This document shows, piece by piece, positions 1 through 9,844 of a stretch of DNA of 64,000 nt (positions are counted from its first letter, which is position 1; each line of letters opens with the position of its first letter). The DNA is from Pyxidicoccus parkwaysis. GTDB taxonomy: Bacteria; Myxococcota; Myxococcia; Myxococcales; Myxococcaceae. The stretch is from the NCBI RefSeq assembly GCF_017301735.1, contig NZ_CP071090.1:3028001-3092000 (forward strand). The letters are read 5' to 3'. Under the pieces are notes generated by a model, which saw nothing but the letters and a program-made list of their open reading frames with translations, was not told the origin of the DNA and searched no databases. A program made the translations under genes and the position numbers.

Positions 1-1913
1 AGCACCTCCGCCAGCGCCCGCGCCATCTCCGTCTTGCCCACGCCCGTGGGGCCCAGGAAGAGGAAGCTGCCCATGGGCCGCCGCGACGCGAAGCCCGCGT
101 AGTTGCGGCGGATGACTCGCGCAATCCGCGTCACCGCGTCCGTGTGGCCAATCACGCGCTCGGCCAGGTCCTGCTCCAGCCGCAGCAGGCGCGCCGAGTC
201 GTTCATCAACAGCCGCTCCTCGGGCACGCCCGCGAGCTTCGCCACCACGCGCGCCACGTCCGAGGCCTCCACCACGTCGCGGCCCTCGCGGTGGCAGCGG
301 CTGCCCGCCAGGTCCACCACGGAGATGGCCTTGTCCGGCATGAACCGGTCCGTCACGTAGCGGCTCGCCAGCGACGCCGCGGCCTCCAGCGCCTCCGGCA
401 GGTAGCGCAGCGCGTGGTGCTCCTCGTAGCGGCCGATGATGCCCTGGAGGATTTCCACCGTCTCCGGCACCGACGGCTCGTTCACCACCACCGCGGTGAA
501 GCGCCGCTCCAGCGCCGGGTCCGCGCTGATGAACTTGCGGTACTCGTCGTGCGTCGTCGCGCCGATGCAGGGGAACTCGCCCCGCGCCATGGCCGTCTTC
601 AGCTCGTTGGCCGCGTCCTGCGGGCCCTCGCCCGTGGAGCCCGCGCCCACCAGCGTGTGGATTTCGTCGATGAAGACCACCACGCGTCCCTCCGCGCGGC
701 GGACCTCCTCCTTCAGCGCGTTGAGCTTCTCGGAGAAGGAGCCCCGGAGCTGCGTGCCCGCGACGAGCGACGCCATGTCCAGCTCCACCAGCACCTTCTC
801 CGCCAGCGTGCCCCGCAGCTCCAAGAGCCGCTGCGCCACGCCCTCCACCACCGCCGTCTTGCCCACGCCGGGCTCGCCCAGCAGGCACGGGTTGTTGGTG
901 CGGCGCTTGCCCAGGATGTCGATGACCTCCTCGACCTCCCGCGCGCGGCCCACCACCGGGTCCAACCGGCCCTCACGCGCCGCCTGGCTCAGGTTGCGGC
1001 CCAGCGAGGTGAGCAGCGGGTAGGCCTTCGGGTCCAGCGTCACATTGGCGTGACGGGCCACCGGCGCGGGCGCCGGAGCAGCCAACGGGCGAGGCGGAGG
1101 CGCGACCACCAGTGCGGGCGGAGGCGTGGGCACCGAGCGCGCCACCAAGGGAGCTGGAGGAGGCGTGGGCACCGCTCGCGCCAGCACGGACGGCGCGGGC
1201 GGAAGCACCGGCGCGTCGTCCAGTGCATCCGGCTCGTCCGCGTCGATGAGGTCCCTCGGGGACAGGGCCGGAGTGGGGCGCGAGGGGCGCGTCGCCGGAG
1301 CGTCCGCGTCGATGTCGACGAGGTCCCGGGCAGACAGACCCGGCGAGGAGCGCAAGGGGCGCGCCTGCACGGGCGGGGACGTGGGCAGGCCGCCGGGGAC
1401 GGCGCGCTGCATCGTCACCGCCCGGGAGGGAAGGGGCGAGGGCGGAGCCCCCACCGGGCGGCTCACCACGGGGCTCGTGGCCACCGCCGTGGTGCGGCCC
1501 GGCTGAAGCTTGCGCGGCATGCGACCGCTGACGAAGTAGGACAGGGCCGTGTTGCCCAGCGTTTTCAGGTCCAGCCCCGCCAACTGCAACAGCTCGTGGG
1601 CGGCGCTGCGCACCCGCGTCACCGCGATGAGCAGGTGGAGGCAGGCCGCCTCCTCCGAGCCGCAGCTCACGGCAATGTCGTGCGTCTTCTTCCGCAGCTC
1701 GCCCACCACGCTGACCGGTTCCGCCGGGGCGGACGTGAGGAGCTGGAGCAGGGTATCCTCGTCCACGCCCCACTCCTTGAGCAGGAGCTGGGCCCCGTTT
1801 TCCACCGTGAAGAGCGCCAACAGCACGTGCGCCGAGGTGAGCTTCTGCGCCACGCTCCGTGCGATGTCGTGCGCCTCGTGGAGAACCTGGGCGAGATCCG
1901 TGCTATCGACCAT
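1..1913 (-). CDS. ClpA/ClpB-like AAA+ ATPase (C terminus cut by window edge)
   Basis: Hsp100-family unfoldase subunit, cytoplasmic. About 637 codons are visible; the stop lies outside the window. Residues 1-145 form a Clp N-domain (MVDSTDLAQVLHEAHDIA...). Residues about 150-300 are an unusually long Pro/Ala/Arg-rich linker in which a short acidic motif recurs (SARDLVDID, SPRDLIDAD). The first AAA+ module follows, with Walker A GEPGVGKT near residue 345-353. The second Walker A, GPTGVGKT, lies near residue 620, about ten codons before the edge. The family normally has an N-domain joined to D1 by a short linker, so the disordered linker is the odd part. Start is ATG preceded by GGAG six bases upstream. 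The missing C terminus would show whether a ClpP-binding loop is present, so ClpA versus a ClpP-independent role cannot be decided. Confidence 0.9.
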   Translation of the reverse strand, partial: MVDSTDLAQVLHEAHDIARSVAQKLTSAHVLLALFTVENGAQLLLKEWGVDEDTLLQLLTSAPAEPVSVVGELRKKTHDIAVSCGSEEAACLHLLIAVTRVRSAAHELLQLAGLDLKTLGNTALSYFVSGRMPRKLQPGRTTAVATSPVVSRPVGAPPSPLPSRAVTMQRAVPGGLPTSPPVQARPLRSSPGLSARDLVDIDADAPATRPSRPTPALSPRDLIDADEPDALDDAPVLPPAPSVLARAVPTPPPAPLVARSVPTPPPALVVAPPPRPLAAPAPAPVARHANVTLDPKAYPLLTSLGRNLSQAAREGRLDPVVGRAREVEEVIDILGKRRTNNPCLLGEPGVGKTAVVEGVAQRLLELRGTLAEKVLVELDMASLVAGTQLRGSFSEKLNALKEEVRRAEGRVVVFIDEIHTLVGAGSTGEGPQDAANELKTAMARGEFPCIGATTHDEYRKFISADPALERRFTAVVVNEPSVPETVEILQGIIGRYEEHHALRYLPEALEAAASLASRYVTDRFMPDKAISVVDLAGSRCHREGRDVVEASDVARVVAKLAGVPEERLLMNDSARLLRLEQDLAERVIGHTDAVTRIARVIRRNYAGFASRRPMGSFLFLGPTGVGKTEMARALAEV

Positions 1914-1941
1914 TCGAGCTCCGGCAAGCGGGCAGGCGAGC

Positions 1942-1970
1942 GGAATACACCCTCCCCGGGCGTCCGGCAA
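1942..1970 (-). promoter_or_regulatory. candidate sigma-70-type promoter for the Clp-like gene
   Basis: On the minus strand TTGCCG and TATTCC are separated by exactly 17 bases, with the -10 element about 30 bases upstream of the ATG. The match to consensus is partial and no start-site data exist. Confidence 0.3.
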
Positions 1971-2131
1971 AATTTCCGCTACAGGTCGCTACAGGTCCGC
2001 TGAAACACTGGGGTAGAAAGCAGCCCCCAAGCGGAATTCGGTTGGCTGCCTGCTCGTTCTCCGCGTCAATTTCGGCTGGCCGGGCAATTGCCTGAGGGCG
2101 AGTGCCGTACATCGCTCGAACACTCAACCAT

Positions 2132-2842
2132 ATGACCTCTCTCGTCCAACCGGTACGCGTCTTCGTCGACCCCTTCGAGGGAACGCGCATCGCCGTCGAG
2201 GCCCGCCGCTGGGTGTGGCCTCTCCTGATTCTCGCACTGTGCGTGTCCGCCTCCGGGACGCTCTTTTCCCTCCGTTGGGACGCCGCGCCCGACGTCATCC
2301 GGGACTTGATGGGCTCGGGTGGGCTTACCGGCATGTCCGAGGCCGACCTCACGGACAACATCCAGACCGCCACCCGCAAGGCGCTGGTGGGGGGCATCGC
2401 CAAGGGCATCTTCCTCATGCCGCTCACGGCGCTGCTCTTGGCGTGCGCGCTGTGGGTGGTGGGCTGGCTCTTCGACCGGCCGGCGCCGTTCGAGCGGCTG
2501 ATGTCCGCCGCCGCGCTCGCGCTGCTGCCCATCGCCCTGTATCACCTCATCTTCACCGTCTGCCTCGCGGCGCAGCACTCCGTCACGGCCGCGCGCGCCG
2601 CGCAGCTCGTGCCCTCGCACCTGGGCGCCCTCCTTCATGACCTGAGCCCGAAGATGATGCGCGTGGCCTCCGCGGTGGACTTCTTCAACCTCTGGAGCGC
2701 GGGCCTGCTCGGCCTGGGCTTCTCCGCCGCCACCGGCATGAGCAAGGGCCGCGCGATTGCCCTCGCGCTGGTGCTGTACGCGATGTACGCGGGCGTGACG
2801 ATGATTGGCCTCCCCGCGATGGCACCGGGAGGTGGCAAGTGA
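2132..2842 (+). CDS. Yip1-domain-like multi-spanning membrane protein
   Basis: Inner-membrane protein of 236 residues with five or so hydrophobic segments: WPLLILALCVSA, a central block beginning FLMPLTALLLACALW, then LALLPIALYHLIFTVCLA and C-terminal helices. The N-terminal segment VRVFVDPFEGTRIAVEARRW and the helix pattern fit the Yip1 family, which has no defined catalytic role in bacteria. The ATG was preferred over a GTG ten codons upstream because the family begins just before the VFVDPFEG segment. It ends in a GTGA overlap with the TolC gene, so it is the first gene of the efflux operon. A scaffolding or assembly role in the transporter is inference from position. Confidence 0.75.
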   Translation: MTSLVQPVRVFVDPFEGTRIAVEARRWVWPLLILALCVSASGTLFSLRWDAAPDVIRDLMGSGGLTGMSEADLTDNIQTATRKALVGGIAKGIFLMPLTALLLACALWVVGWLFDRPAPFERLMSAAALALLPIALYHLIFTVCLAAQHSVTAARAAQLVPSHLGALLHDLSPKMMRVASAVDFFNLWSAGLLGLGFSAATGMSKGRAIALALVLYAMYAGVTMIGLPAMAPGGGK

Positions 2843-4281
2843 ACGCGCTCCTCGTCGCCGCCATCCTCTCCGCCGCGCAGGCGAACGCGACCGCTCCGGC
2901 GCCCCAGAGCGCGGCCACCCAGGACCCCCTGTCCCCGGCTGCCACCGCCACCGTGCCGGCGAGCCCCGCTGTCACGACGGATGCCACCACGCCCATCTCC
3001 CTGGACGAGGCCCGGAAGCTGGGCCGGAACAACGCCACCGCCATCCAGGCCCTGCTGGACGTGGAGGTCGCCGAGCAGGACGTGCGCGTGTCGCGCTCCG
3101 CGCTGCTGCCGCAGCTCAGCCTGGGGGCCTCCGCGGGCAAGACGTGGGCGGGCAAGAGCATCCGCGTCACCACCGCGCCCGACCCGGCGGACCCCACGCG
3201 CGCCATCACCAAGGAGTACCAGACCCCCTCGTACAGCATCGCCAGCTACGACCTGGGTCTGACGCTGACGCAGATCCTCTATGACCGGGCGCGCTTCAAG
3301 CAGCTCGAGCAGAGCGGCGTGCTCCGGGACGTGGAGAAGAACCAGGCGCTGGAAGAGGCGGACACCTCCGAGCTGGAAGCCATCCGCCGCTTCTTCGTGC
3401 TCTTCCGCACCCAGGCCACCCTCCAGGTGCTGGAGGCCACCGTCAAGCGCAGCGAGGAGCAGCTCGACCGCGCCCGGGCCCTCTTCCAGGCGGGCCGCGT
3501 GGGGAAGAACGAGGAGATCCAGGCCCTCGTCAACCTGGGCAATGACCGCATCACCTTCACGGATACGCTGTCACAGCTCGTGACGGACCAGACGCAGCTC
3601 GCCATCTGGCTGGCCCGCCCCGGCACCGAGGCGCTGCAGGCGTCGGACCCGGGCGTGCTCCAGGCGGAGCCGGCGCCGGCCCCTGGCATGGACACCGCGC
3701 TGGCGCAGGCCCGTGAGCACCGGGCGCTGCTGGTGGCGCTCCAGGGGCAGGTCCGCTCCGCGGAGCTGCAGCGCGCCATCGCTCGCGCGGAATACGTCCC
3801 CCGCCTGTCGGCGCGGGGTGACTACTCGCGCGGGGGGCCGAGCGCGGAGGCCGTCTTCACGGAGCCGCGCCTGCAGCACAGCTTCATCGGCAGCGTCCAG
3901 CTCACCTGGGACCTCTTCAACGGCTTCGCCACGGACGCCCAGACCAAGCGCGCCGAGGCCAACATCCGCCGGGCCCAGGTGGTGCTGGAGCAGTCGGTGC
4001 GCGAAATCGAGGCGCAGGTGCGCAGCGCGCACCGCTCGCTGGAGGCCCAGTTGGAGGCCGCACGCCTGTCCGCGCAGAACCGCGAGGCCGCCGTGCAGGG
4101 TCTCAAGCTGGCGGAGGAGCGCTTCCGCGCCGGCGCGGGCTCCACCCTGGAGGTCCGCGACGCGCAGCTGAGCCTCACGCAGGCCGAGCTGAGCTTGCTG
4201 GAAAATAGGATTGATGTCGAAATCGCCCGCTTCACCCTGTTGCGGGCCATGGGCGCCCTGAGCCCGGGAGAGTCGAAATGA
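2839..4281 (+). CDS. TolC-family outer membrane efflux protein
   Basis: Outer membrane channel of 480 residues, the usual TolC size, with a short cleavable signal peptide (MNALLVAAILSAAQANA). It then has two OEP repeats rich in long Ala/Glu/Arg/Gln helices; each repeat begins with the typical LDEARKLGRNNATAIQA and MDTALAQAREHRALLVALQ pattern. Known role: trimeric beta-barrel with an alpha-helical tunnel that docks to a periplasmic adaptor. GTG start overlaps the stop of the Yip1-like gene (GTGA) and its own stop overlaps the adaptor start (ATGA), giving tight translational coupling. The substrate cannot be told from the sequence. Confidence 0.93.
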   Translation: MNALLVAAILSAAQANATAPAPQSAATQDPLSPAATATVPASPAVTTDATTPISLDEARKLGRNNATAIQALLDVEVAEQDVRVSRSALLPQLSLGASAGKTWAGKSIRVTTAPDPADPTRAITKEYQTPSYSIASYDLGLTLTQILYDRARFKQLEQSGVLRDVEKNQALEEADTSELEAIRRFFVLFRTQATLQVLEATVKRSEEQLDRARALFQAGRVGKNEEIQALVNLGNDRITFTDTLSQLVTDQTQLAIWLARPGTEALQASDPGVLQAEPAPAPGMDTALAQAREHRALLVALQGQVRSAELQRAIARAEYVPRLSARGDYSRGGPSAEAVFTEPRLQHSFIGSVQLTWDLFNGFATDAQTKRAEANIRRAQVVLEQSVREIEAQVRSAHRSLEAQLEAARLSAQNREAAVQGLKLAEERFRAGAGSTLEVRDAQLSLTQAELSLLENRIDVEIARFTLLRAMGALSPGESK

Positions 4282-5546
4282 AGTGGTGGAAGGGTGCCAT
4301 TGCTGGCGTGTTGTTCCTGGGCGCGGCTGCCATCACCGTGGGCGGCCTCAAGGAGCGGCCGCCCCCGTCACTGGAGGTCCAGGTCGCCAAGGCGCGCAAG
4401 GGCACCATCACCCGGACCATCACCGGTGCGGGCAAGGTGCAGGCGGCCACGACGGTGAAGATCTCCTCCAGCCTCTCCGGAGACCTGGTGGAGCTGCTCG
4501 TGAAGGACGGCGAGCCGGTGAAGAAGGGCCAGGTGCTGGGCCGCATCGACAAGCGCATCTACGAGGCCGCGCTGAAGCAGGCGCTGGCGTCGCAGAACGC
4601 CTCGCGCGCGGACGCACAGGTGGCCGAGGTGGAGGCCACCCGCACCGCGCAGGAGCTGGCGCGCGTGGAGGGGCTGGTGGCGAAGGGCCTGGCGTCGGGG
4701 GCGGAGCTGGACCAGGCGCGCGCGGCGAAGAACTCGGCGGACGCGCGGGTGGCGTCCGCGAAGCAGCTGCTCGCGCGCAACGTGGCCTTCGTGGACCAGG
4801 CGCAGACGGACCTGGCCAAGACGACGCTCCTGTCGCCCATCGACGGCAACGTCATCGAGCTGTCGCGCGAGGTGGGTGAGCGCGTGCGTGGCTCGGAGCT
4901 GTCCGAGGACGTGGTGATGACCATCGCCGCGCTCAGCGCCATGGAGGTGAAGTTCGAGGTGGGCGAGCACGAGGTGGTGCACCTCAAGCCCGGCCAGCCC
5001 GCCGAGGTGACGCTGGACGCGCTGGAGGGCCAGACGTTCAGCGGCTCCGTGGTGGAGATTGCGCAGAAGGCGCTCATCAAGAACGCGGGCACCGAGGCGG
5101 AGGTGACGAGCTTCCCCGTCACGGTGGCGCTGGACACGCGGCCTCCGGGCGTGCTGCCCGGCATGAGCGCCGAGGTGCGCATCTCCGCGGAGACGCGCAA
5201 CGACGTGGTGCTGGTGCCCATCCAGGCGGTGACGGTGCGCGCGGCGCGCTCGCTGCCGGACTACAAGGAGTCGGTGGAGGGCGGGGCGCTGACGGCCAAG
5301 CGCACCGAGTCTCTGGCGAAGGTCGTCTTCGTGGTGGACGCGGACAACAAGGCCAAGGTCGTCCCGGTGACGACGGGCATCGCCTCGGACACCGAGCTGG
5401 AGATCCTCACCGGCATCAAGGACGGGGACCGCGTGGTGGAGGGCCCGTACCGCACGCTGTCCAAGGAGCTGAACCACGGCGACGTGGTGCGTGAGCCCGA
5501 GCCGGGTCCGGGCCCGGGCGGCATGAAGGGTGGGCGGAAGTCGTGA
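4278..5546 (+). CDS. MacA-like periplasmic adaptor (HlyD/RND family)
   Basis: Membrane-fusion protein of 422 residues. One N-terminal membrane anchor ([20 protein letters not shown]) is followed by a barrel-sandwich half ([31 protein letters not shown]), a coiled-coil hairpin (about residues 95-165), the second lipoyl half ([22 protein letters not shown]) and beta-barrel/membrane-proximal domains. It links the inner-membrane ABC transporter to TolC. The long inserted segment around [18 protein letters not shown] before the last strand, and a Pro/Gly-rich tail, are typical of myxobacterial copies. ATGA and GTGA overlaps join it to both neighbours. Confidence 0.92.
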   Translation: MKWWKGAIAGVLFLGAAAITVGGLKERPPPSLEVQVAKARKGTITRTITGAGKVQAATTVKISSSLSGDLVELLVKDGEPVKKGQVLGRIDKRIYEAALKQALASQNASRADAQVAEVEATRTAQELARVEGLVAKGLASGAELDQARAAKNSADARVASAKQLLARNVAFVDQAQTDLAKTTLLSPIDGNVIELSREVGERVRGSELSEDVVMTIAALSAMEVKFEVGEHEVVHLKPGQPAEVTLDALEGQTFSGSVVEIAQKALIKNAGTEAEVTSFPVTVALDTRPPGVLPGMSAEVRISAETRNDVVLVPIQAVTVRAARSLPDYKESVEGGALTAKRTESLAKVVFVVDADNKAKVVPVTTGIASDTELEILTGIKDGDRVVEGPYRTLSKELNHGDVVREPEPGPGPGGMKGGRKS

Positions 5547-6295
5547 GTCACGGAAGCGGCGCGGGGCCCCTCATCCAGGTGGAGAACATCACCCGCGTCT
5601 TCCACGTGGGTGGCGAGGAGGTGCGCGCGCTGCGCGGCGTCTCCTTCAACATCAACCGGGGCGAGTGGGTGGCCATCATCGGCCAGTCGGGCTCCGGCAA
5701 GAGCACGATGATGAACGTGCTGGGCTGTCTCGACACGCCCAGCAGCGGTCGCTACATGCTGAATGGCAAGGACGTGTCGCGCATGAGCGACGACGAGCTC
5801 GCCACCATCCGCAACGTGGAGATCGGCTTCATCTTCCAGACGTTCCAGCTGCTTCCGCGCGAGACGGCGCTGGCCAACGTGGAGCTGCCGCTGGTGTACC
5901 GCGGCATGTCCGCGCGCGAGCGGCGTGCGAAGGCGAAGGCGGCGCTGGACAAGGTGCAGCTCACGCACCGCATGCACCACCGGCCCAACGAGCTGTCCGG
6001 CGGTCAGCGCCAGCGCGTGGCCATTGCCCGCGCGCTGGTGGCCGAGCCGTCCATGCTGCTGGCGGACGAGCCCACCGGCAACCTGGACTCGGCCACGGGC
6101 GAGGAAATCGTCCGGCTCTTCGAGCAGCTCCACCAGGCGGGCCACACGCTGGTGCTCGTCACGCACGAGCCCAAGCTGGCGGCGCGCTGCCCCCGGGCCA
6201 TCCGCCTGAGCGACGGCGAGATTGTCGCGGACGGCGCGGGTCGTGAGGTGGCGCTGGGCACGGCCGCGGCGGTGCTGGCGGCGGGGGGCGCATGA
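5543..6295 (+). CDS. MacB/LolD-type ABC transporter ATP-binding protein
   Basis: ATPase of 250 residues. Walker A is GQSGSGKST near residue 49, the Q-loop is IFQTFQLLP, the ABC signature is [15 protein letters not shown], Walker B is [12 protein letters not shown] and the switch His is in VLVTHEP. The closely spaced signature, Walker B and the TGNLDS D-loop place it in the MacB/LolD/FtsE group that drives mechanotransmission across the inner membrane rather than membrane passage. Unlike E. coli MacB it is a stand-alone ATPase, serving two separate permease genes downstream. GTGA and ATGA overlaps with neighbours. Confidence 0.95.
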   Translation: MSHGSGAGPLIQVENITRVFHVGGEEVRALRGVSFNINRGEWVAIIGQSGSGKSTMMNVLGCLDTPSSGRYMLNGKDVSRMSDDELATIRNVEIGFIFQTFQLLPRETALANVELPLVYRGMSARERRAKAKAALDKVQLTHRMHHRPNELSGGQRQRVAIARALVAEPSMLLADEPTGNLDSATGEEIVRLFEQLHQAGHTLVLVTHEPKLAARCPRAIRLSDGEIVADGAGREVALGTAAAVLAAGGA

Positions 6296-7530
6296 GCGCT
6301 CAGCGGGGCTTCCGGGTGGACGTGCTGGAGGGCGCGCGCATCGCGCTCTTCTCGCTCAAGGCCAACCGCCTGCGCACGGTGCTGACGACGCTGGGCATCG
6401 GCATCGGCGTGGCCACGCTGCTGGCCATCGTCGGCATCATCCAGGGGCTCAACACGTCCTTCCACCGGCAGCTCGCGGGCTTCGGCGCCAACACGCTCTA
6501 CGTCTCCAAGTTCCCGTGGATGATGAAGGGCGACTGGTGGGTGTACCGCAACCGGAAGAACTTCACGCTGGAGCAGGTGGACCGCCTGCGCACGCTGGCG
6601 CCCTTCCTGTCGGCAATCTCTCCCTACGTGCAGCGCGTGGCGGACGTGGGCTCCGGCGGCGAGCAGATGTCCTCGGTGCGCATCACCGGCGTGACGCAGC
6701 AGTACCTCTCCATTGCCGGCTATGAAGTCACGGGCGGACGCTTCATCAGCGAGGCGGACGACGAGGTGACGCGGCCGGTGGCGGTGATTGGCGCGGACGT
6801 GGCGGACGCGCTCTTTCCCGGCATCAGCCCGGTGGGGCGCTCCATCCGTATCGAGAACCGCTCGTTCCAGGTGGTGGGCACGCTCAGCCGCAAGGGGAAG
6901 ATCGTCAACGAGAGCCTGGACCTCGTCGTCTTCATCCCCTTCAAGACGTTCTACTCGAGCTTCGGCAGGGGCCGCGGCCTGGAGATTGCGCTGGCCGTGG
7001 AGGACGCCACGAAGGTGAAGCAGGCGGAGGACCAGCTCATCGGCATCCTCCGGCGCGTGCGCTCCACGCCGCCGGGAGCCGGGGACGACTTCACCATCAA
7101 CAAGGCGGAGGCCATGGCGCAGACGTACGAGCAGCTCACGGGAGCGCTCTACGGCGTCGCCACGGGCGTGGGCCTCATCACGCTGTTGGTGGGCGGCATC
7201 GGCATCATGAACATCATGCTGGTGTCCGTGCGCGAGCGGACGCGCGAGATTGGCGTGCGCCGGGCCCTGGGCGCGCGCAAGCGCACCATCGTCTTCCAGT
7301 TCCTCATGGAGGCGGCGAGCGTGTCCGCGGTGGGAGGCCTGCTGGGCACCACGGTGGGGTTGGGCACGGCGAAGGTCGTCTCGCTCATCACCCCGCTGGC
7401 GGCGGACGTACGGCCGAGCACGGTGCTGGGCGGCGTGTTCTTCGCGGCGCTGGTGGGCCTGCTCTTCGGCATCTGGCCCGCGGCGCGCGCGGCCAACCTG
7501 GACCCGGTGGAAGCCCTCCGGTACGAGTGA
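6292..7530 (+). CDS. MacB-like ABC transporter permease, first copy
   Basis: Inner-membrane permease of 412 residues with MacB topology: an N-terminal helix ([24 protein letters not shown]), a large periplasmic MacB_PCD domain (about 50-285) and a C-terminal FtsX domain with three helices. That domain contains the conserved [30 protein letters not shown] coupling helix that contacts the ATPase. It ends in the usual family tail [17 protein letters not shown]. It starts within the ATPase stop (ATGA). With the next gene it can form a heterodimeric permease, which is an inference from the pair of paralogues and the single ATPase. Confidence 0.93.
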   Translation: MSAQRGFRVDVLEGARIALFSLKANRLRTVLTTLGIGIGVATLLAIVGIIQGLNTSFHRQLAGFGANTLYVSKFPWMMKGDWWVYRNRKNFTLEQVDRLRTLAPFLSAISPYVQRVADVGSGGEQMSSVRITGVTQQYLSIAGYEVTGGRFISEADDEVTRPVAVIGADVADALFPGISPVGRSIRIENRSFQVVGTLSRKGKIVNESLDLVVFIPFKTFYSSFGRGRGLEIALAVEDATKVKQAEDQLIGILRRVRSTPPGAGDDFTINKAEAMAQTYEQLTGALYGVATGVGLITLLVGGIGIMNIMLVSVRERTREIGVRRALGARKRTIVFQFLMEAASVSAVGGLLGTTVGLGTAKVVSLITPLAADVRPSTVLGGVFFAALVGLLFGIWPAARAANLDPVEALRYE

Positions 7531-7534
7531 AGCG

Positions 7535-8767
7535 ATGCGAGCCTTCCTGGACAACCTGCGGCTGGCGCTGGGCACCTTCCTGGGCAACCCGCTGCGCTCG
7601 CTGCTGACGCTGCTGGGCATCGTCATTGGCGTGGCGACGGTCATCACCATGATGGGGCTCATCGAAGGGCTCCGCGAGAAGGTGAACCACGACCTGGGCC
7701 GCATGGGGGCCCACACGTTCCAGGTGACGAAGTGGCCCGCGGGCGGCTTCGCGCGCATCAACTGGGCGAAGTTCGCCAAGCGGCAGGACATCGACATGGA
7801 GGACGTGCGCGCCATCGAGGAGGCCTGCCCGTCGGTGGGCGTGGTGGCGCCCACGGACGACGACGGCGGCCAGAAGGTGGCCACGGCGAGCATCGAGACG
7901 CGGCCGTCGGTGCGCGTCTTCGGCACGCAGACGAACTACACGCTGACGAGCGGCCTGACGGTGCAGTCCGGCCGCTACTTCAACGACGTGGAGGCGCTGG
8001 ACGGCCGGCCCGTGGTGGTGCTGGGCACGGACGTGTCGGACGTGCTCTTCCCCGGCATGGACCCGGTGGGCCACGAGGTGCGCATCAAGGGGCGGCCCTT
8101 CCGGGTCATCGGCGTGCTGCAGCGGCGCGGCAGCATGATGGGCATGTTCAGCCTGGACAACCAGGTGATGATGCCGCTGCGCCTCTTCCAGCAGCTGTAC
8201 GGGAAGAACCGCTCGCTGGACGTGGACGTGCAGGCGAAGGAGCCCGCCCTGTTCCAGAAGGCGCAGGACGAAGTGGCCACGCTGATGCGCCGCCGCCGTG
8301 GCGTGGCCGCGAACATGCCCAACGACTTCGAAATCCACACCAACGAGTCGATGACGGCGTCCTTCAACCAGCTCTCCGTGGTCATCACGATTGCGGGCAT
8401 CGGCGTGTGCCTGCTGTCGCTGGTGGTGGGCGGCATCGGCATCCTGAACATCATGCTGGTGTCGGTGATGGAGCGGACGAAGGAGATTGGCGTGCGCAAG
8501 GCGCTGGGCGCGAAGAAGGCGCGCATCCTCGGGCAGTTCGCCACCGAGGCGGTGCTGCTGTCGCTGATGGGCGGCGCGCTCGGCGTGGGCCTGGGCTTCT
8601 TCCTCGTCTTCCTGGGGAACTGGATGCTGCGCTTCCCCATGCTCGTGCCGCCGTGGGCCGTGGCGCTGGCCCTGGTGATGAGCTGCGGCGTGGGGCTCCT
8701 GTTCGGCATCTACCCGGCCGCCCGGGCGGCGAAGCTGGACCCCGTCGAGGCGATGCGCGCGGACTGA
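7535..8767 (+). CDS. MacB-like ABC transporter permease, second copy
   Basis: Paralogue of the preceding permease, 410 residues with the same order: N-terminal helix (SLLTLLGIVIGVATVITMMGL), periplasmic domain, then FtsX domain with ILNIMLVSVMERTKEIGVRK and the tail PAARAAKLDPVEAMRAD. The ATG four bases after the upstream stop was chosen; the open frame extends further upstream but only as read-through of the previous gene. Two divergent permeases with one ATPase recall LolCDE-type heterodimers, but the linked adaptor and TolC make a trans-envelope export machine more likely. Confidence 0.93.
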   Translation: MRAFLDNLRLALGTFLGNPLRSLLTLLGIVIGVATVITMMGLIEGLREKVNHDLGRMGAHTFQVTKWPAGGFARINWAKFAKRQDIDMEDVRAIEEACPSVGVVAPTDDDGGQKVATASIETRPSVRVFGTQTNYTLTSGLTVQSGRYFNDVEALDGRPVVVLGTDVSDVLFPGMDPVGHEVRIKGRPFRVIGVLQRRGSMMGMFSLDNQVMMPLRLFQQLYGKNRSLDVDVQAKEPALFQKAQDEVATLMRRRRGVAANMPNDFEIHTNESMTASFNQLSVVITIAGIGVCLLSLVVGGIGILNIMLVSVMERTKEIGVRKALGAKKARILGQFATEAVLLSLMGGALGVGLGFFLVFLGNWMLRFPMLVPPWAVALALVMSCGVGLLFGIYPAARAAKLDPVEAMRAD

Positions 8768-8791
8768 TGCCGGCGTGGGTTGCCCGTCCGT

Positions 8792-8816
8792 GGGACTTCC
8801 GCTACGGGAGAGTCCC
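8792..8816 (+). other. short inverted repeat between efflux operon and cysteine synthase
   Basis: GGGACT and AGTCCC flank a 13-base centre that can itself pair partly (TCC with GGG). There is no T-run, so it may be a weak terminator of the efflux operon or a leader hairpin of the cysteine synthase gene, whose start lies 20 bases downstream. No recognisable riboswitch core was found. Confidence 0.3.
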
Positions 8817-8836
8817 AACCGACGGAGAACTCACGC

Positions 8837-9844
8837 ATGGCACCACGCATTGGCTCGCTCTGGGACGCGGTGGGGAACACGCCGCTCTTGCGCATCGGCT
8901 CGCTGAGCCGGCAGACGGGGTGTGACATCCTCGGCAAGGCCGAGTTCATGAACCCCGCCGGCAGCATCAAGGACCGCGCCGCCAAGGGGATGATTCGCCG
9001 CGCGGAGGAGCAGGGGCTCCTGAAGCCGGGCGGCACGCTCGTCGAGGGCACCGCCGGCAACACCGGCATCGGCCTGGGCCTGCTGGGCCGAGAGCGTGGC
9101 TACCGCGTCGTCGTCACCATGCCGGACAACCAGGCGCGCGAGAAGTACGAGTACCTGGAGGCCATGGGCGTGGAGGTCCGCAAGGTGCCCGCGGTGCCCT
9201 TCGCGAATCCCAACCACTTCTTCCACCAGGCCCGCGCGCTGTCGGAGCAGCACGGCTGGTTCTGGGCGAACCAGTTCGAGAACCCGGCCAACGGCGACTT
9301 CCACTACGAGACGACGGGGCCCGAAATCTGGGAGCAGTGCGAGGGGCGCGTGGACGTGCTCGTCGCGTCGGTGGGCAGCGGCGGGACGATGTCCGGCGTG
9401 AGCCGCTACCTGAAGGAGAAGAACCCGGCGCTGCGCGTGGTGCTGGTGGATCCGCCCGGCTCGGGCCTCTACTGCTACGTGCGCGAGGGGAAGATGGAGG
9501 GCCCTGGCAGCTCCATCACCGAGGGCATCGGCATCATGCGCCTCACGGAGAACTTCCGGCGCGCCCGCGTGGACGAGGCGATGCGCCTGGGCGACCAGGA
9601 CATGCTGGAGATGCTCTACCACCTGGCCCGCGAGGACGCGCTCGTGGTGGGCACCTCGGCCGCCCTCAACGTGCGCGCCGCGTGGGAGATTGCCCGCAAG
9701 CATCAGGGCGAGGGACTGCGCATCGTCACCTTCCTGTGTGACCACGGCAGCCGCTACGCGTCGAAGGTATTCAACGCGGAGTTCCTCGCCTCGAAGCAGC
9801 TCGCGGTGAGGCCGCTGCCCGTCAGTCCTCCCGCAGCACCGTGA
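8837..9844 (+). CDS. cysK: cysteine synthase family PLP enzyme
   Basis: Cytoplasmic fold-type II PLP enzyme of 335 residues that would make cysteine from O-acetylserine and sulfide. The lysine-bearing motif is NPAGSIKDRAA, the asparagine loop is EGTAGNTG (canonical enzymes have TSGNTG, so the Ser is Ala here), and the phosphate loop is VGSGGTMSG. The C-terminal GTSAALNV segment is also present. The ATG follows GGAGAACTCACGC; an in-frame upstream extension lacks family similarity. The altered substrate loop and longer C terminus resemble the CysK2-like branch, so a related beta-elimination or beta-replacement role is possible. Its 3' end overlaps the convergent lipoprotein gene by 23 bases. 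Confidence 0.82.
   Translation: MAPRIGSLWDAVGNTPLLRIGSLSRQTGCDILGKAEFMNPAGSIKDRAAKGMIRRAEEQGLLKPGGTLVEGTAGNTGIGLGLLGRERGYRVVVTMPDNQAREKYEYLEAMGVEVRKVPAVPFANPNHFFHQARALSEQHGWFWANQFENPANGDFHYETTGPEIWEQCEGRVDVLVASVGSGGTMSGVSRYLKEKNPALRVVLVDPPGSGLYCYVREGKMEGPGSSITEGIGIMRLTENFRRARVDEAMRLGDQDMLEMLYHLAREDALVVGTSAALNVRAAWEIARKHQGEGLRIVTFLCDHGSRYASKVFNAEFLASKQLAVRPLPVSPPAAP

Noticed and set aside
144..2003. Long plus-strand frame opposite the Clp-like gene
   Set aside because: Low-complexity Arg/His/Ala translation, no family similarity, and the opposite strand carries clear Clp motifs.
6004..7926. Long minus-strand frame across the transporter operon
   Set aside because: Shadow of the ATPase and permease genes; no promoter or ribosome binding site and no recognisable domain.
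8768..8836. SAM or other riboswitch before the cysteine synthase gene
   Set aside because: The leader is only about 70 bases and shows one short hairpin without any known riboswitch core.
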